A stretch of 64,000 nucleotides of DNA from Streptococcus peroris ATCC 700780 (lineage in GTDB: Bacteria; Bacillota; Bacilli; Lactobacillales; Streptococcaceae), in the NCBI RefSeq assembly GCF_000187585.1, contig NZ_GL732463.1:268981-332980 (forward strand), in the 5' to 3' direction. Below, one piece after another: positions 46,419 through 56,864 of this stretch. Position 1 is the stretch's first letter; the number at the start of each line of letters is the position of its first letter. The position numbers were made by a program, and so were the translations under genes. A model generated the notes under the pieces. That model saw nothing but the letters and a program-made list of their open reading frames with translations. It made no database searches and was not told where the DNA came from.

Positions 46419-46875
46419 TTCCCTACGTCTAGTTCCCTATTTTTTAGCAGATCATCATGATGCAGCTTTGGTCTGGTATCAAGATGTGGATTTAGTAGAG
46501 CTTGTAGACGGCATTAGAATACCCTATAGTTTGGAAAAATTAAATGCTATGTATTCCTATTTAGAGGAACACGGGGATTTGTTCTGGATTGAGTTTCTAG
46601 AAAAGGGAGAGTGGTTTCCAATTGGGGATGTAGCCTTATCTCAGGAGAATCTTCCTATTGTGATTGGCAATCTAGCTTATCAGCATCAAGGCCTTGGACG
46701 CAAGGTTTTAAGGACTTTGATTGATTTAGCTCGGCAAAAGGGGTGGAAACAGTTGAAAGTTCAAGAGATCTACACTTTTAATCGAATTTCTAGAAGATGT
46801 TTTGAATCTCTTGGATTTGTGGAAAGTGGCACTACTGAAAATGGAGTGAGTCTTGTACTGACTTTGATTGAATGA
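46390..46875 (+). CDS. GNAT-family N-acetyltransferase
   Basis: A 161-residue GNAT enzyme. The acetyl-CoA motif is in residues about 95-115 (GNLAYQHQGLGRKVLRTLID), and the C-terminal strand VQEIYTFNRISRRCFESLGF matches RimJ/RimL-like relatives. The substrate cannot be predicted. AGGAG precedes the ATG inside the end of the ParB-like gene, so the pair is coupled. Confidence 0.82.
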   Translation: MTSKIIQIDDSLRLVPYFLADHHDAALVWYQDVDLVELVDGIRIPYSLEKLNAMYSYLEEHGDLFWIEFLEKGEWFPIGDVALSQENLPIVIGNLAYQHQGLGRKVLRTLIDLARQKGWKQLKVQEIYTFNRISRRCFESLGFVESGTTENGVSLVLTLIE

Positions 46876-46926
46876 ATTCGCCATAAAAATGTAATACAAA
46901 GAAACATTAAAAAATTAAAATTTCTC

Positions 46927-46954
46927 TTGCTTTTTGTAAGAAATCGTGTATAAT
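46927..46954 (+). promoter_or_regulatory. Promoter of rplK-rplA
   Basis: TTGCTT (46927-46932), 16 bp, TATAAT (46949-46954). Confidence 0.8.
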
Positions 46955-46960
46955 AGAAAG

Positions 46961-47022
46961 GTATGCACAAAGCATACTTGTGGGAGGTAAAAATCTTACA
47001 TTACCGCCAAAACCACAAAGGA
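46961..47022 (+). promoter_or_regulatory. Structured 5' leader of rplK
   Basis: Two hairpins follow the start site: GTATGC/GCATAC, then TTGTGG and GGTAA pairing with TTACC and CCACAA around an asymmetric internal loop. The GTGGGAGGT sequence in the second stem recalls ribosomal-protein binding sites. Autoregulation by L1 or L11 is possible but not shown. Confidence 0.45.
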
Positions 47023-47032
47023 GGATTTAAAA

Positions 47033-47458
47033 ATGGCTAAAAAAGTCGAAAAACTTGTAAAATTGCAAATCCCTGCTGGTAAAGCTACACCAGCTCCACC
47101 AGTTGGACCTGCTCTTGGTCAAGCTGGTATCAATATCATGGGATTCACAAAAGAGTTCAACGCTCGTACAGCTGACCAAGCTGGTATGATTATTCCAGTT
47201 GTTATCACTGTTTATGAAGATAAATCATTTGATTTCGTTACAAAAACACCACCAGCTGCTGTTCTTTTGAAAAAAGCTGCAGGTGTTGAAAAAGGATCAG
47301 GTACACCTAACAAAACTAAAGTTGCTACAGTTACTCGTGCACAAGTACAAGAAATTGCAGAAACTAAGATGCCAGATTTGAACGCAGCAAACGTTGAGTC
47401 TGCGATGCGTATGATCGAAGGTACTGCTCGTTCTATGGGATTCACTGTTGTTGACTAA
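47033..47458 (+). CDS. rplK: 50S ribosomal protein L11
   Basis: A 141-residue L11 with the N-terminal Lys/Pro-rich region ([19 protein letters not shown]) and the rRNA-binding C-terminal domain. It forms the GTPase-associated centre of the ribosome. AAAGGAGG precedes the ATG. Confidence 0.98.
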   Translation: MAKKVEKLVKLQIPAGKATPAPPVGPALGQAGINIMGFTKEFNARTADQAGMIIPVVITVYEDKSFDFVTKTPPAAVLLKKAAGVEKGSGTPNKTKVATVTRAQVQEIAETKMPDLNAANVESAMRMIEGTARSMGFTVVD

Positions 47459-47479
47459 TCAATAACATCCCCAATATAA

Positions 47480-47525
47480 CCCGCAAGACTTCATCATTTC
47501 GAGAAGTGACGTGGGAGATGAAAAT
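47480..47525 (+). promoter_or_regulatory. Probable L1-binding leader hairpin before rplA
   Basis: CCCGC (47480-47484) and ACTTC pair with GAAGT and GTGGG (47511-47515) around small internal loops, followed by AGATGA. The GTGGGAGATGA element is like the L1 binding site used for autoregulation of rplK-rplA. Confidence 0.55.
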
Positions 47526-47555
47526 CGATTGAACCACTTACAAGGAGAATAGAAA

Positions 47556-48245
47556 ATGGCTAAAAAAAGCAAACAACTTCGTGCTGCACTTGAGAAAATC
47601 GACAGCACAAAAGCATACAGCGTAGAAGAAGCTGTAGCACTTGCAAAAGAAACTAACTTTGCAAAATTTGACGCAACTGTAGAAGTTGCATACAACTTGA
47701 ACATCGACGTTAAAAAAGCTGATCAACAAATCCGTGGGGCAATGGTATTGCCAAACGGTACTGGTAAAACTTCACGCGTTCTTGTTTTTGCACGTGGTGC
47801 TAAAGCTGAAGAAGCAAAAGCTGCTGGTGCAGACTTCGTAGGTGAAGATGACCTTGTTGCTAAAATCAACGACGGTTGGTTGGATTTCGACGTAGTTATC
47901 GCTACACCTGATATGATGGCTCTTGTTGGTCGTCTTGGACGTGTCCTTGGGCCACGTAACTTGATGCCAAACCCTAAAACTGGTACTGTAACAATGGATG
48001 TTGCTAAAGCAGTTGAAGAGTCTAAAGGTGGAAAGATTACTTACCGTGCTGACCGTGCAGGTAACGTTCAAGCCATCATCGGTAAAGTATCATTTGAAGC
48101 TGAAAAATTGGTTGAAAACTTCAAAGCTTTCAACGAAGTTATCCAAAAAGCAAAACCAGCTACAGCTAAAGGTACTTACGTAACAAACTTGACTATCACA
48201 ACTACTCAAGGTGTTGGTATCAAGGTTGATGTTAACTCACTTTAA
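47556..48245 (+). CDS. rplA: 50S ribosomal protein L1
   Basis: A 229-residue L1 ([34 protein letters not shown]). It binds the L1 stalk of 23S rRNA and usually represses its own mRNA. AAGGAG precedes the ATG; the 97-bp gap after rplK contains the leader hairpin. Confidence 0.98.
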   Translation: MAKKSKQLRAALEKIDSTKAYSVEEAVALAKETNFAKFDATVEVAYNLNIDVKKADQQIRGAMVLPNGTGKTSRVLVFARGAKAEEAKAAGADFVGEDDLVAKINDGWLDFDVVIATPDMMALVGRLGRVLGPRNLMPNPKTGTVTMDVAKAVEESKGGKITYRADRAGNVQAIIGKVSFEAEKLVENFKAFNEVIQKAKPATAKGTYVTNLTITTTQGVGIKVDVNSL

Positions 48246-48261
48246 TCTGTAATTATTAAAT

Positions 48262-48299
48262 AAAAAGGTTGATGACGAAAATGTCTTCAACCTTTTTTG
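48262..48299 (+). terminator. Terminator after rplA
   Basis: AAAAAGGTTGA and GAC pair with GTC and TCAACCTTTTTT around a small loop. Confidence 0.88.
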
Positions 48300-48364
48300 T
48301 ATAAAAAAGGTTGAAATACGAATAAGTTTTCAAATCAATTTGATATTGTAAAACATCTAGATAG

Positions 48365-48379
48365 AAAATTCAGAAAATT
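48365..48379 (+). promoter_or_regulatory. CodY box upstream of ilvB
   Basis: AAAATTCAGAAAATT differs at two positions from the CodY consensus AATTTTCWGAAAATT. It ends 12 bp before the ilvB -35, where a repressor would act. CodY control of branched-chain amino acid genes is well known. Confidence 0.7.
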
Positions 48380-48391
48380 GTTTCTTTTGTC

Positions 48392-48419
48392 TTGAAAAAT
48401 TTTGAAAAAATGGTATGAT
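48392..48419 (+). promoter_or_regulatory. Promoter of ilvB
   Basis: TTGAAA (48392-48397), 16 bp, TATGAT (48414-48419) with an extended TGG in front. Confidence 0.7.
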
Positions 48420-48456
48420 AGAAACAAGTCATTTTAAGAGAACAGAAAGGGGAACG

Positions 48457-50157
48457 ATGGAGAAAATCATTTTAGATTCACCAAAGTCAGGATCAGAACT
48501 TGTTTTGGAAACACTCCGTGATTTAGGAATTGATACGATTTTTGGTTATCCAGGCGGGGCCGTCTTGCCTTTGTATGATGCTATTTATAGTTTTAAAGGT
48601 ATTCGCCACATTTTAGGTCGCCATGAACAAGGATGTCTTCATGAAGCTGAAGGTTATGCCAAGTCGACAGGGAAACTTGGTGTGGCAGTCGTCACAAGTG
48701 GACCAGGAGCTACAAATGCCATTACGGGTATTGCAGATGCTATGAGCGACAGCGTTCCTCTTTTGGTTTTTACAGGTCAAGTGGCAAGAGCGGGTATTGG
48801 TAAGGATGCTTTCCAGGAAGCAGACATTGTCGGTATTACCATGCCAATTACCAAGTACAACTATCAGGTTAGAGAGACAGCGGATATTCCACGTATTATT
48901 ACAGAGGCTGTACATATTGCGACTACAGGTCGTCCGGGGCCAGTTGTTATTGATTTACCAAAAGATGTTTCTGCACTCGAGACAGATTTTATCTATTCAC
49001 CAGAAGTAGTTTTACCAAGTTATCAACCAACTCTTGAACCAAATGATATGCAAATCAAGAAAATCTTGAAGCAGTTGTCCAAAGCTAAAAAACCAGTATT
49101 ACTTGCTGGTGGTGGTATTAGTTACGCTGAGGCCGCATCTGAGTTAATTGAATTTGCAGAACGGTATCAAATTCCGGTTGTGACCAGTCTTTTGGGACAA
49201 GGTACAATCGCCACTAGCCATCCACTTTTTTTGGGAATGGGCGGGATGCATGGTTCCTTTGCAGCCAATATTGCAATGACTGAGGCAGATTTCATGATTT
49301 CTATTGGCTGCCGTTTTGATGACCGTTTGACTGGTAATCCTAAGACATTTGCGAAGAATGCTAAAGTAGCGCATATTGATATCGATCCAGCAGAGATCGG
49401 TAAAATCATTGCAGTCGATATTCCAGTTGTTGGTGATGCAAAAAATGCCTTGCAACAATTGCTTGCAGAACCAGGTGTTCGTAACAATACTGAAAAATGG
49501 ATTGAAAAAGTCACAAAAGATAAGAATCGTGTTCGATCCTATGATAAGAAAGAGCGCGTTGTCCAACCCCAAGCAGTTATTGAACGTATTGGTGAGTTGA
49601 CCAAAGGAGATGCTATTGTTGTCACAGACGTAGGACAACACCAAATGTGGACAGCTCAATACTATCCTTACCAAAACGAGCGTCAGTTAGTGACTTCCGG
49701 GGGTCTAGGAACGATGGGATTCGGAGTTCCTGCAGCTATTGGAGCAAAAATTGCTAATCCTGATAAAGAGGTTGTTCTCTTTGTTGGTGATGGCGGTTTC
49801 CAGATGACCAATCAAGAATTGGCAATCTTAAATATCTACAAGATTCCAATTAAAGTCATCATGCTTAATAACCATTCACTTGGGATGGTTCGTCAATGGC
49901 AAGAAGCCTTCTACGATGGTCGAACATCAGAGTCAGTCTTTGATAGCCTTCCTGATTTCCAATTAATGGCTCAAGCATATGGGATTAAGAATTATAAATT
50001 TGATAATCCTGAAACCTTAGAGAAGGATTTGGAAGTCATCACAGAGGATGTACCTATGTTCATCGAAGTCGATATTTCTCGTAAAGAGCACGTTTTACCG
50101 ATGGTTCCAGCTGGTAAGAGTAACCATGAGATGTTGGGGGTGAAGTTTAATGCGTAG
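48457..50157 (+). CDS. ilvB: Acetolactate synthase large subunit
   Basis: A 566-residue ThDP enzyme. It has the ThDP-activating Glu in HEQGCLHEAEGYA, the central FAD-type domain, and the ThDP/Mg motif GDGGFQMTNQELAI. It makes acetolactate from pyruvate for valine and leucine synthesis. The start at 48457 has AAAGGGG upstream; the ATG at 48415 lies inside the -10 box. It overlaps ilvN by 8 nt. Confidence 0.96.
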   Translation: MEKIILDSPKSGSELVLETLRDLGIDTIFGYPGGAVLPLYDAIYSFKGIRHILGRHEQGCLHEAEGYAKSTGKLGVAVVTSGPGATNAITGIADAMSDSVPLLVFTGQVARAGIGKDAFQEADIVGITMPITKYNYQVRETADIPRIITEAVHIATTGRPGPVVIDLPKDVSALETDFIYSPEVVLPSYQPTLEPNDMQIKKILKQLSKAKKPVLLAGGGISYAEAASELIEFAERYQIPVVTSLLGQGTIATSHPLFLGMGGMHGSFAANIAMTEADFMISIGCRFDDRLTGNPKTFAKNAKVAHIDIDPAEIGKIIAVDIPVVGDAKNALQQLLAEPGVRNNTEKWIEKVTKDKNRVRSYDKKERVVQPQAVIERIGELTKGDAIVVTDVGQHQMWTAQYYPYQNERQLVTSGGLGTMGFGVPAAIGAKIANPDKEVVLFVGDGGFQMTNQELAILNIYKIPIKVIMLNNHSLGMVRQWQEAFYDGRTSESVFDSLPDFQLMAQAYGIKNYKFDNPETLEKDLEVITEDVPMFIEVDISRKEHVLPMVPAGKSNHEMLGVKFNA

Positions 50158-50626
50158 AATGTTAACAGCCAAGCTTCAAAACCGATCTGGGGTACTCAAC
50201 CGTTTTACAGGAGTCTTATCGAGACGTCAAGTCAATATCGAAAGCATTTCTGTTGGTGCTACAGAAGATTCAAATGTTTCACGAATTACGATTATCATTG
50301 ATGTTGCATCGAATGATGAAGTGGAGCAAATTATCAAACAGCTCAACCGTCAGGTCGATGTCATTCGTGTTCGCGATATTACAGACAAACCGCACATAGA
50401 ACGGGAAGTTATCTTGGTGAAAATTGCAGCGCCAGCTGAGAAGCGAGCAGAAATATTGGCTATCATTCAACCTTTCCGTGCGACAGTAGTTGACGTAGCT
50501 CCAAGCTCCATTACTGTTCAGATGACAGGAAATGCTGAAAAGAGTGAAGCCTTGATTCGAGTCATTCGACCATATGGTATCAAGAATATCGCTCGTACGG
50601 GTGCAACTGGATTTACCCGCGATTAA
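50150..50626 (+). CDS. ilvN: Acetolactate synthase small subunit
   Basis: A 158-residue regulatory subunit with an N-terminal ACT domain (LTAKLQNRSGVLNRFTGV) and a second ACT-like C-terminal domain. It confers valine feedback inhibition on IlvB. The start lies within ilvB. Confidence 0.96.
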   Translation: MRRMLTAKLQNRSGVLNRFTGVLSRRQVNIESISVGATEDSNVSRITIIIDVASNDEVEQIIKQLNRQVDVIRVRDITDKPHIEREVILVKIAAPAEKRAEILAIIQPFRATVVDVAPSSITVQMTGNAEKSEALIRVIRPYGIKNIARTGATGFTRD

Positions 50627-50660
50627 AAATCCAACCTAAATTTGTTAAATTAGCTTTTAA

Positions 50661-51713
<1,053 letters not shown>

Positions 51714-51729
51714 TTTTTGAGAATAAAAA

Positions 51730-51768
51730 TAGAAGGCGAGTTGGGGGGTACCTAACCCGCTTTTTATC
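51730..51768 (+). terminator. Imperfect terminator after ilvC
   Basis: GGCGAGTT pairs with AACCCGC (one mismatch) around GGGGGGTACCT, followed by TTTTT. Read-through into ilvA is likely to some degree. Confidence 0.55.
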
Positions 51769-51793
51769 TTGAAAACGAATCAAGGAGAAGATT

Positions 51794-53044
51794 ATGCTTA
51801 GTGCACAAGATGTGGTGAAAGCCCACAAAGTTCTGAGTGGTGTAGTAGTTAATACACCATTAGAATATGATCATTACTTATCAGAAAAATACGGAGCTAA
51901 AATTTATCTCAAGAAAGAAAATGCTCAACGAGTTCGGTCATTTAAGATTCGAGGAGCCTATTATGCGATTTCTCAGTTGAGCAAAGAAGAACGTGAACGT
52001 GGAGTTGTCTGTGCGTCAGCGGGAAATCACGCTCAAGGAGTTGCTTACACATGTAATGAGATGAAGATCCCTGCAACAATCTTTATGCCCATTACAACAC
52101 CACAACAAAAAATTGGTCAGGTTCGTTTCTTTGGTGGTGATTTTGTAACGATTAAATTGGTAGGAGATACCTTTGATGCATCTGCCAAGGCTGCTCAAGA
52201 GTTCACAGCTACTGAAAATCGTACCTTTATCGATCCTTTTGATGATCCTTATGTTCAAGCAGGGCAAGGAACTGTTGCTTATGAGATTTTAGAAGAAGCA
52301 CGCAAAGAATCCATTGATTTTGATACCGTCTTGGTACCTGTAGGAGGTGGAGGCCTTATTTCAGGTGTTTCTACTTATATTAAAGAAACAAATCCTCAGA
52401 TTGAGGTTATTGGTGTTGAGGCTGAAGGAGCTCGTTCAATGAAGGCAGCTTTTGAAGCTGGAGGACCAGTCAAACTCAATGATATCGATAAATTTGCAGA
52501 TGGAATCGCCGTTCAAAAAGTAGGACAGTTGACCTATGAAGTAACTCGTAAAAATGTACAGACTCTTATTGGCGTGGATGAAGGTTTGATTTCTGAGACC
52601 TTAATTGATCTTTATTCTAAACAAGGGATTGTAGCTGAGCCTGCTGGTGCTGCTAGTGTGGCGGCTCTGGAAGTACTGTCAGACTATATAAAAGGTAAGA
52701 CCATTTGTTGTATCATCTCTGGAGGAAATAACGATATCAACCGGATGCCAGAGATGGAAGAGCGTGCCTTGATATATGATGGGATCAAGCATTACTTCGT
52801 AGTGAATTTCCCGCAACGTCCAGGTGCTCTTCGGGAATTCGTAAATGATATCTTAGGACCAAATGATGATATCACACGATTTGAGTACATTAAACGTGCC
52901 AGTAAGGGAACGGGTCCTGTTTTAATTGGTGTTGCTCTTGCAAATAAGCACGATTATGCAGGATTAATTCACCGAATGGAAAGATTCGACCCGTCTTATA
53001 TTAATTTAAACGGGAATGAAACCCTCTATAATATGCTTGTTTAA
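51794..53044 (+). CDS. ilvA: Threonine ammonia-lyase (deaminase) IlvA
   Basis: A 416-residue PLP enzyme. The PLP Lys is in RVRSFKIRGAYYA, the Gly loop in VPVGGGGLISG, and a single C-terminal ACT-like domain (about residues 335-410) is present. It makes 2-oxobutanoate for isoleucine. The short form with one regulatory domain is usual in Gram-positives. CAAGGAG precedes the ATG. Confidence 0.94.
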   Translation: MLSAQDVVKAHKVLSGVVVNTPLEYDHYLSEKYGAKIYLKKENAQRVRSFKIRGAYYAISQLSKEERERGVVCASAGNHAQGVAYTCNEMKIPATIFMPITTPQQKIGQVRFFGGDFVTIKLVGDTFDASAKAAQEFTATENRTFIDPFDDPYVQAGQGTVAYEILEEARKESIDFDTVLVPVGGGGLISGVSTYIKETNPQIEVIGVEAEGARSMKAAFEAGGPVKLNDIDKFADGIAVQKVGQLTYEVTRKNVQTLIGVDEGLISETLIDLYSKQGIVAEPAGAASVAALEVLSDYIKGKTICCIISGGNNDINRMPEMEERALIYDGIKHYFVVNFPQRPGALREFVNDILGPNDDITRFEYIKRASKGTGPVLIGVALANKHDYAGLIHRMERFDPSYINLNGNETLYNMLV

Positions 53045-53126
53045 TATCCTATAGAATTTTTATCATATTATTTGCCTAACCTATATATGAGTGCTATAAT
53101 GTAAGTGAAGAAAGGGGGAGATTCCC

Positions 53127-54023
53127 ATGGTTTTACCAGTTATACTTGTTCTAGTGATTCTAATGCTTATTGTGGGAGTTATTCTAGTAAGCTCTGTTTA
53201 TGTCGTTCGTCAACAATCTGTTGCCATTATCGAACGATTTGGTAAATATCAAAAGTTAAGTAATAGTGGTATTCATCTACGAGCACCATTTGGCATTGAC
53301 AAAATTGCAGCTCGTGTACAGCTACGCCTTTTACAAAGTGAGATCGTGGTTGAAACCAAAACCCAAGATAACGTTTTTGTGACCATGAATGTCGCTACTC
53401 AGTATCGTGTAAATGAGTTAAATGTTACAGATGCCTACTATAAATTGATGAGACCTGAAGCTCAAATTAAATCTTATATTGAAGATGCATTGCGTTCATC
53501 TGTTCCTAAGTTAACTTTGGATGAATTGTTTGAGAAAAAAGATGAGATTGCGTTAGAAGTTCAAAAACAAGTAGCGGAAGAAATGTCAACGTATGGGTAT
53601 ATTATCGTTAAAACGCTCATTACCAAAGTTGAGCCGGATGCAGAGGTCAAGCAGTCAATGAATGAAATTAATGCTGCCCAACGTAAGAGAGTAGCAGCTC
53701 AAGAATTGGCTGAAGCAGATAAAATTAAGATCGTTACAGCGGCAGAAGCTGAGGCAGAAAAAGATCGTCTCCATGGTGTGGGGATTGCAGAGCAGCGGAA
53801 AGCAATTGTTGACGGACTTGCTGATTCCATTAAAGAGTTAAAAGGAGCAAATGTTGAATTAACTGAAGAACAAATTATGTCAATCTTATTAACCAACCAG
53901 TATTTGGATACATTAAATAATTTTGCAGATAAAGAGGGAAATAATACAATATTCTTACCAGCAAATCCTAATGGAGTTGAAGACATACGAACCCATATAT
54001 TATCAGCTTTAAAAGCTAAATAA
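53127..54023 (+). CDS. SPFH/band 7 membrane protein (QmcA-like)
   Basis: A 298-residue protein with one N-terminal membrane helix (about residues 3-25), an SPFH/PHB domain (VRQQSVAIIERFGKYQKL onward), and a coiled-coil helix rich in Ala/Glu (about 175-230). It resembles HflC/QmcA scaffolds that organise membrane microdomains or proteases. Monocistronic; a TATAAT (about 53095-53100) lies upstream. Confidence 0.88.
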   Translation: MVLPVILVLVILMLIVGVILVSSVYVVRQQSVAIIERFGKYQKLSNSGIHLRAPFGIDKIAARVQLRLLQSEIVVETKTQDNVFVTMNVATQYRVNELNVTDAYYKLMRPEAQIKSYIEDALRSSVPKLTLDELFEKKDEIALEVQKQVAEEMSTYGYIIVKTLITKVEPDAEVKQSMNEINAAQRKRVAAQELAEADKIKIVTAAEAEAEKDRLHGVGIAEQRKAIVDGLADSIKELKGANVELTEEQIMSILLTNQYLDTLNNFADKEGNNTIFLPANPNGVEDIRTHILSALKAK

Positions 54024-54126
54024 TTGTATTCTGAGCGTTGTAGTTTGGTGTAGGTATGCATTTATATTGACAAATACTATAAAAAAATATACAGTGATAT
54101 AGCGCAAAGAAAAAAAGGAGAAAAAC

Positions 54127-54342
54127 ATGGCTAAGTCTAACTTTGAAAAAGTAGAATCAGTTGTTAGCTGGGTTCGTGATAAGAAAATCACAGGCTATCG
54201 CATTTCTAAGGAAACAAATGCACGTGAGATGTCGATTATCGCTCTAGCTCAAGGACGTGCAAAAGTTAAAAACATTTCCTTTGAAACAGCTCTCGGTTTA
54301 ATTGATTTCTACGACAAAAATCATGAAAAATTTGAAGATTAG
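54127..54342 (+). CDS. Small conserved protein with a helix-turn-helix-like core
   Basis: A 71-residue basic protein. The middle (ITGYRISKETNAREMSIIAL) could be a helix-turn-helix, and the C-terminal third is helical and acidic. I recall a similar protein next to this transporter in pneumococcus, with no function. AAAAGGAG precedes the ATG, and a TTGACA (54067-54072) upstream suggests its own promoter. Confidence 0.7.
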   Translation: MAKSNFEKVESVVSWVRDKKITGYRISKETNAREMSIIALAQGRAKVKNISFETALGLIDFYDKNHEKFED

Positions 54343-54397
54343 TCTTTGGATACAGGCAGGTTTGAAAAAGAAACTGCCATTTCATTTTGAAGAATAT

Positions 54398-54427
54398 AAA
54401 AAAGACTGCAGGTTGCAGTCTTTTTTT
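54398..54427. terminator. Bidirectional terminator between the small gene and glnQ
   Basis: AAAAAAGACTGCA and TGCAGTCTTTTTTT pair around GGT. Confidence 0.92.
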
Positions 54428-54428
54428 C

Positions 54429-55169
54429 TTATCCAAGATAGCGTTGCAAAAATTCTTTTGTACGTTCTTCTTTAGGATTTGTAAATAGTTCTTCAGGCTT
54501 GCCTTCTTCTGCAATAACACCTTTATCCATAAAGATGACATGGTGTGATACATCACGAGCAAATTCCATTTCGTGGGTTACAACAATCATGGTCAGACCT
54601 TCTTGAGCTAGTTCTTGCATGATTTTGAGAACCTCACCGACCATTTCAGGGTCAAGAGCTGATGTAGGCTCGTCAAAGAGAATAGCGTCAGGATTCATAG
54701 AAAGTGCTCGAGCAATGGCTACACGTTGTTTTTGACCACCAGAAAGTTGCTTCGGTTTAGCTTGCCAGTACTGTTCTCCCATGCCAACCTTTTCGAGGTT
54801 TTCTTTAGCAATTTTCTCAGCTTCTGAGCGTTCACGTTTGAGGACAGTTGTTTGTGCAACGATCGTATTTTCAAGAACATTGAGATTTTCAAAGAGGTTA
54901 AAGGACTGGAAGACCATACCTAGTTTTTCGCGGTAGTGAGTGAGGTTATACCCTTTTTCAAGGACGTTTTCACCATGATAAAGGATTTCACCTTCAGTTG
55001 GTGTTTCAAGAAGGTTGATAGAACGAAGGAAGGTGGATTTACCACTACCGGAACTACCGATGATAGAAATCACTTCTCCTTTATGAATAGAGAGTGAGAT
55101 GTCTTTGAGGACCTCGTTTTGTCCATAGGATTTTTTGAGGTGTTTGATTTCAAGAATGGGTTGATTCAT
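54429..55169 (-). CDS. glnQ: Polar amino acid ABC transporter ATPase (GlnQ-like)
   Basis: A 246-residue ABC ATPase: Walker [13 protein letters not shown], signature [15 protein letters not shown], Walker [13 protein letters not shown] and the H-loop His in VVTHEM. It powers import by the fused binding/permease protein encoded directly upstream; the start overlaps that gene's stop by 1 nt. Confidence 0.92.
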   Translation of the reverse strand: MNQPILEIKHLKKSYGQNEVLKDISLSIHKGEVISIIGSSGSGKSTFLRSINLLETPTEGEILYHGENVLEKGYNLTHYREKLGMVFQSFNLFENLNVLENTIVAQTTVLKRERSEAEKIAKENLEKVGMGEQYWQAKPKQLSGGQKQRVAIARALSMNPDAILFDEPTSALDPEMVGEVLKIMQELAQEGLTMIVVTHEMEFARDVSHHVIFMDKGVIAEEGKPEELFTNPKEERTKEFLQRYLG

Positions 55170-56734
55170 TATTTCAAATCCTCCGTTTGTATTTGGTTAG
55201 CGCCTGTTGTGTAAGTATCCATATCCATACGTTTTTCGATGTAGCGTAAGATACGTGTTACTGTGAAAGTGAGAATAAAGTAGATAACTGCGATGATGGT
55301 AAAGGTTTGGAAGTATTGGTAGGTTTGTGTTGCTACCGTGTTTCCTGAGAAGTAAAGTTCTACAACAGATATAACATTCAATACAGAAGTATCCTTAATG
55401 TTGATGACAAACTCATTACCAGTTGCAGGTAAGATATTTCGAATGACTTGAGGCAATACAATCTTACGCATGGTTTGATTATGGGTCATACCAAGTGCAG
55501 TTGCCGCTTCAAATTGTCCTTTATCAACAGCTAGAATACCACCACGGACAATCTCTGTCATGTAGGCACCAGTGTTGATAGAAACGATAAAGATAGCAGC
55601 CAGTGTACGGTCTAGGTTTATTCCAAAAGCTTGGGCGGTACCGTAGTAAATAACCATCGCTTGTACAATCATTGGTGTACCACGGAAAATTTCAATATAG
55701 ACGTTGAGAATCCAACCGATTAGTTTTTGGATGCCAAAAATAAATTGATTTTCAGATTGGGGTGCTGTACGGAAGACACCGATAGCAAGACCAATAATGA
55801 GACCGACAATGGTACCGATAATCGAAATGAGAAGTGTAATACCAGCACCACGTAAAAGTTGTTGCCAGTTTTCAGTTAGAATTTTAGCAACTTGGCTAAA
55901 GAAATTACTGCTGTTTTCTTCAGTAGTTGTAGCTTCTACAGGTTGCTCCTTGATCATACGATCCATTAAAGCTATTTGTTCATCTGTAGAAATGGTTTCA
56001 ATGCTAGCATTGATTTGACTGATACGTTTGTCATCTTTACGTAGACCAATAGCGATAGCTGTATCTTCCTCTCCCGTTTTAAAACCAGGTTGAGGCTGAA
56101 TCATTTTGAACTTAGCGTTTGCCGATTCAGCAGTTAAAGCTTCTGGACGTTCAGATACATAAGCATCGATAACACCAGCTTCAAGAGCTTGACGCATTTG
56201 TGCAAAATCACCCATGGCAGTTTCTTTTTGGGCGCCTGGAATTTGTGAAATCAAGTTATAAAGATAGACACCTTGTTGAGAAGTGATTTTTGCACCACTA
56301 AAGTCGTCTAATGATTTGGCATTTGCATAGGCAGAATCCTTCTTGACCAGAAGTACGGGTTCGCTAGTATAATAACTACTTGAGAAGGCTATCTCTTGCT
56401 TACGTTCTGCGGTTGGGCTCATACCAGCAATGATCATATCAATCTTACCAGATGTAAGGGCTGGGACTAGCCCTTCCCATTTAGTTTTAACGACCAGTGG
56501 TTCTTTGCCTAAGTCCTTAGCAATTTTTTTAGCTATTTGAACATCGTAACCATTGGCGTATTGATTTGTTCCCTCGATTTTGACAGCACCGTTACTGTCA
56601 TCGTCTTGAGTCCAGTTAAAGGGGGCATAAGCTGCCTCCATTCCGACGCGTAAATATTCATCGGCTTGGACCTGGCTAACTAATCCTAGAGTTAGGGCTA
56701 GGCTAGCAAGGATTGAAAAGCATAATTTTTTCAT
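55169..56734 (-). CDS. glnP: Fused substrate-binding/permease protein of a glutamine-type ABC importer
   Basis: A 521-residue fusion. A signal peptide (about 1-26) leads to an extracellular type 2 binding domain (about 27-260, [14 protein letters not shown]), then a HisM/GlnP-type permease with an EAA loop ([21 protein letters not shown]). Such fusions take up glutamine, glutamate or related amino acids. The start MKKLCFS has AGGAGAGA upstream. Promoter on the minus strand: TTGAAA (56795-56800), 17 bp, TACAAT (56772-56777). Confidence 0.93.
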   Translation of the reverse strand: MKKLCFSILASLALTLGLVSQVQADEYLRVGMEAAYAPFNWTQDDDSNGAVKIEGTNQYANGYDVQIAKKIAKDLGKEPLVVKTKWEGLVPALTSGKIDMIIAGMSPTAERKQEIAFSSSYYTSEPVLLVKKDSAYANAKSLDDFSGAKITSQQGVYLYNLISQIPGAQKETAMGDFAQMRQALEAGVIDAYVSERPEALTAESANAKFKMIQPQPGFKTGEEDTAIAIGLRKDDKRISQINASIETISTDEQIALMDRMIKEQPVEATTTEENSSNFFSQVAKILTENWQQLLRGAGITLLISIIGTIVGLIIGLAIGVFRTAPQSENQFIFGIQKLIGWILNVYIEIFRGTPMIVQAMVIYYGTAQAFGINLDRTLAAIFIVSINTGAYMTEIVRGGILAVDKGQFEAATALGMTHNQTMRKIVLPQVIRNILPATGNEFVINIKDTSVLNVISVVELYFSGNTVATQTYQYFQTFTIIAVIYFILTFTVTRILRYIEKRMDMDTYTTGANQIQTEDLK

Positions 56735-56771
56735 ATTCTCTCCTATTTCTAGTTTAAAAATGGCTCTTTCT

Positions 56772-56800
56772 ATTGTATCTAAAAATGGTGAGATTTTCAA
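56772..56800 (-). promoter_or_regulatory. Promoter of the glutamine-type transporter operon
   Basis: Near-consensus TTGAAA and TACAAT with 17-bp spacing on the minus strand, 38 bp before the start codon. Confidence 0.82.
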
Positions 56801-56827
56801 TACAAGTAATTCTTAACGTATAAAAAA

Positions 56828-56836
56828 TGATATAAT
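56828..56836 (+). promoter_or_regulatory. Extended -10 promoter of the DUF2207 gene
   Basis: TGATATAAT, an extended -10; the -35 region is poor. A GTG just after it (56838) is not a plausible start codon. Confidence 0.6.
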
Positions 56837-56864
56837 AGTGAAGAAACATGAAAGGGAATGTAAG

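Noticed and set aside
49144-49674. A 176-codon open frame antisense to ilvB
   Set aside because: No RBS or promoter; its Cys- and Asn-rich composition is what the reverse of a conserved gene gives.
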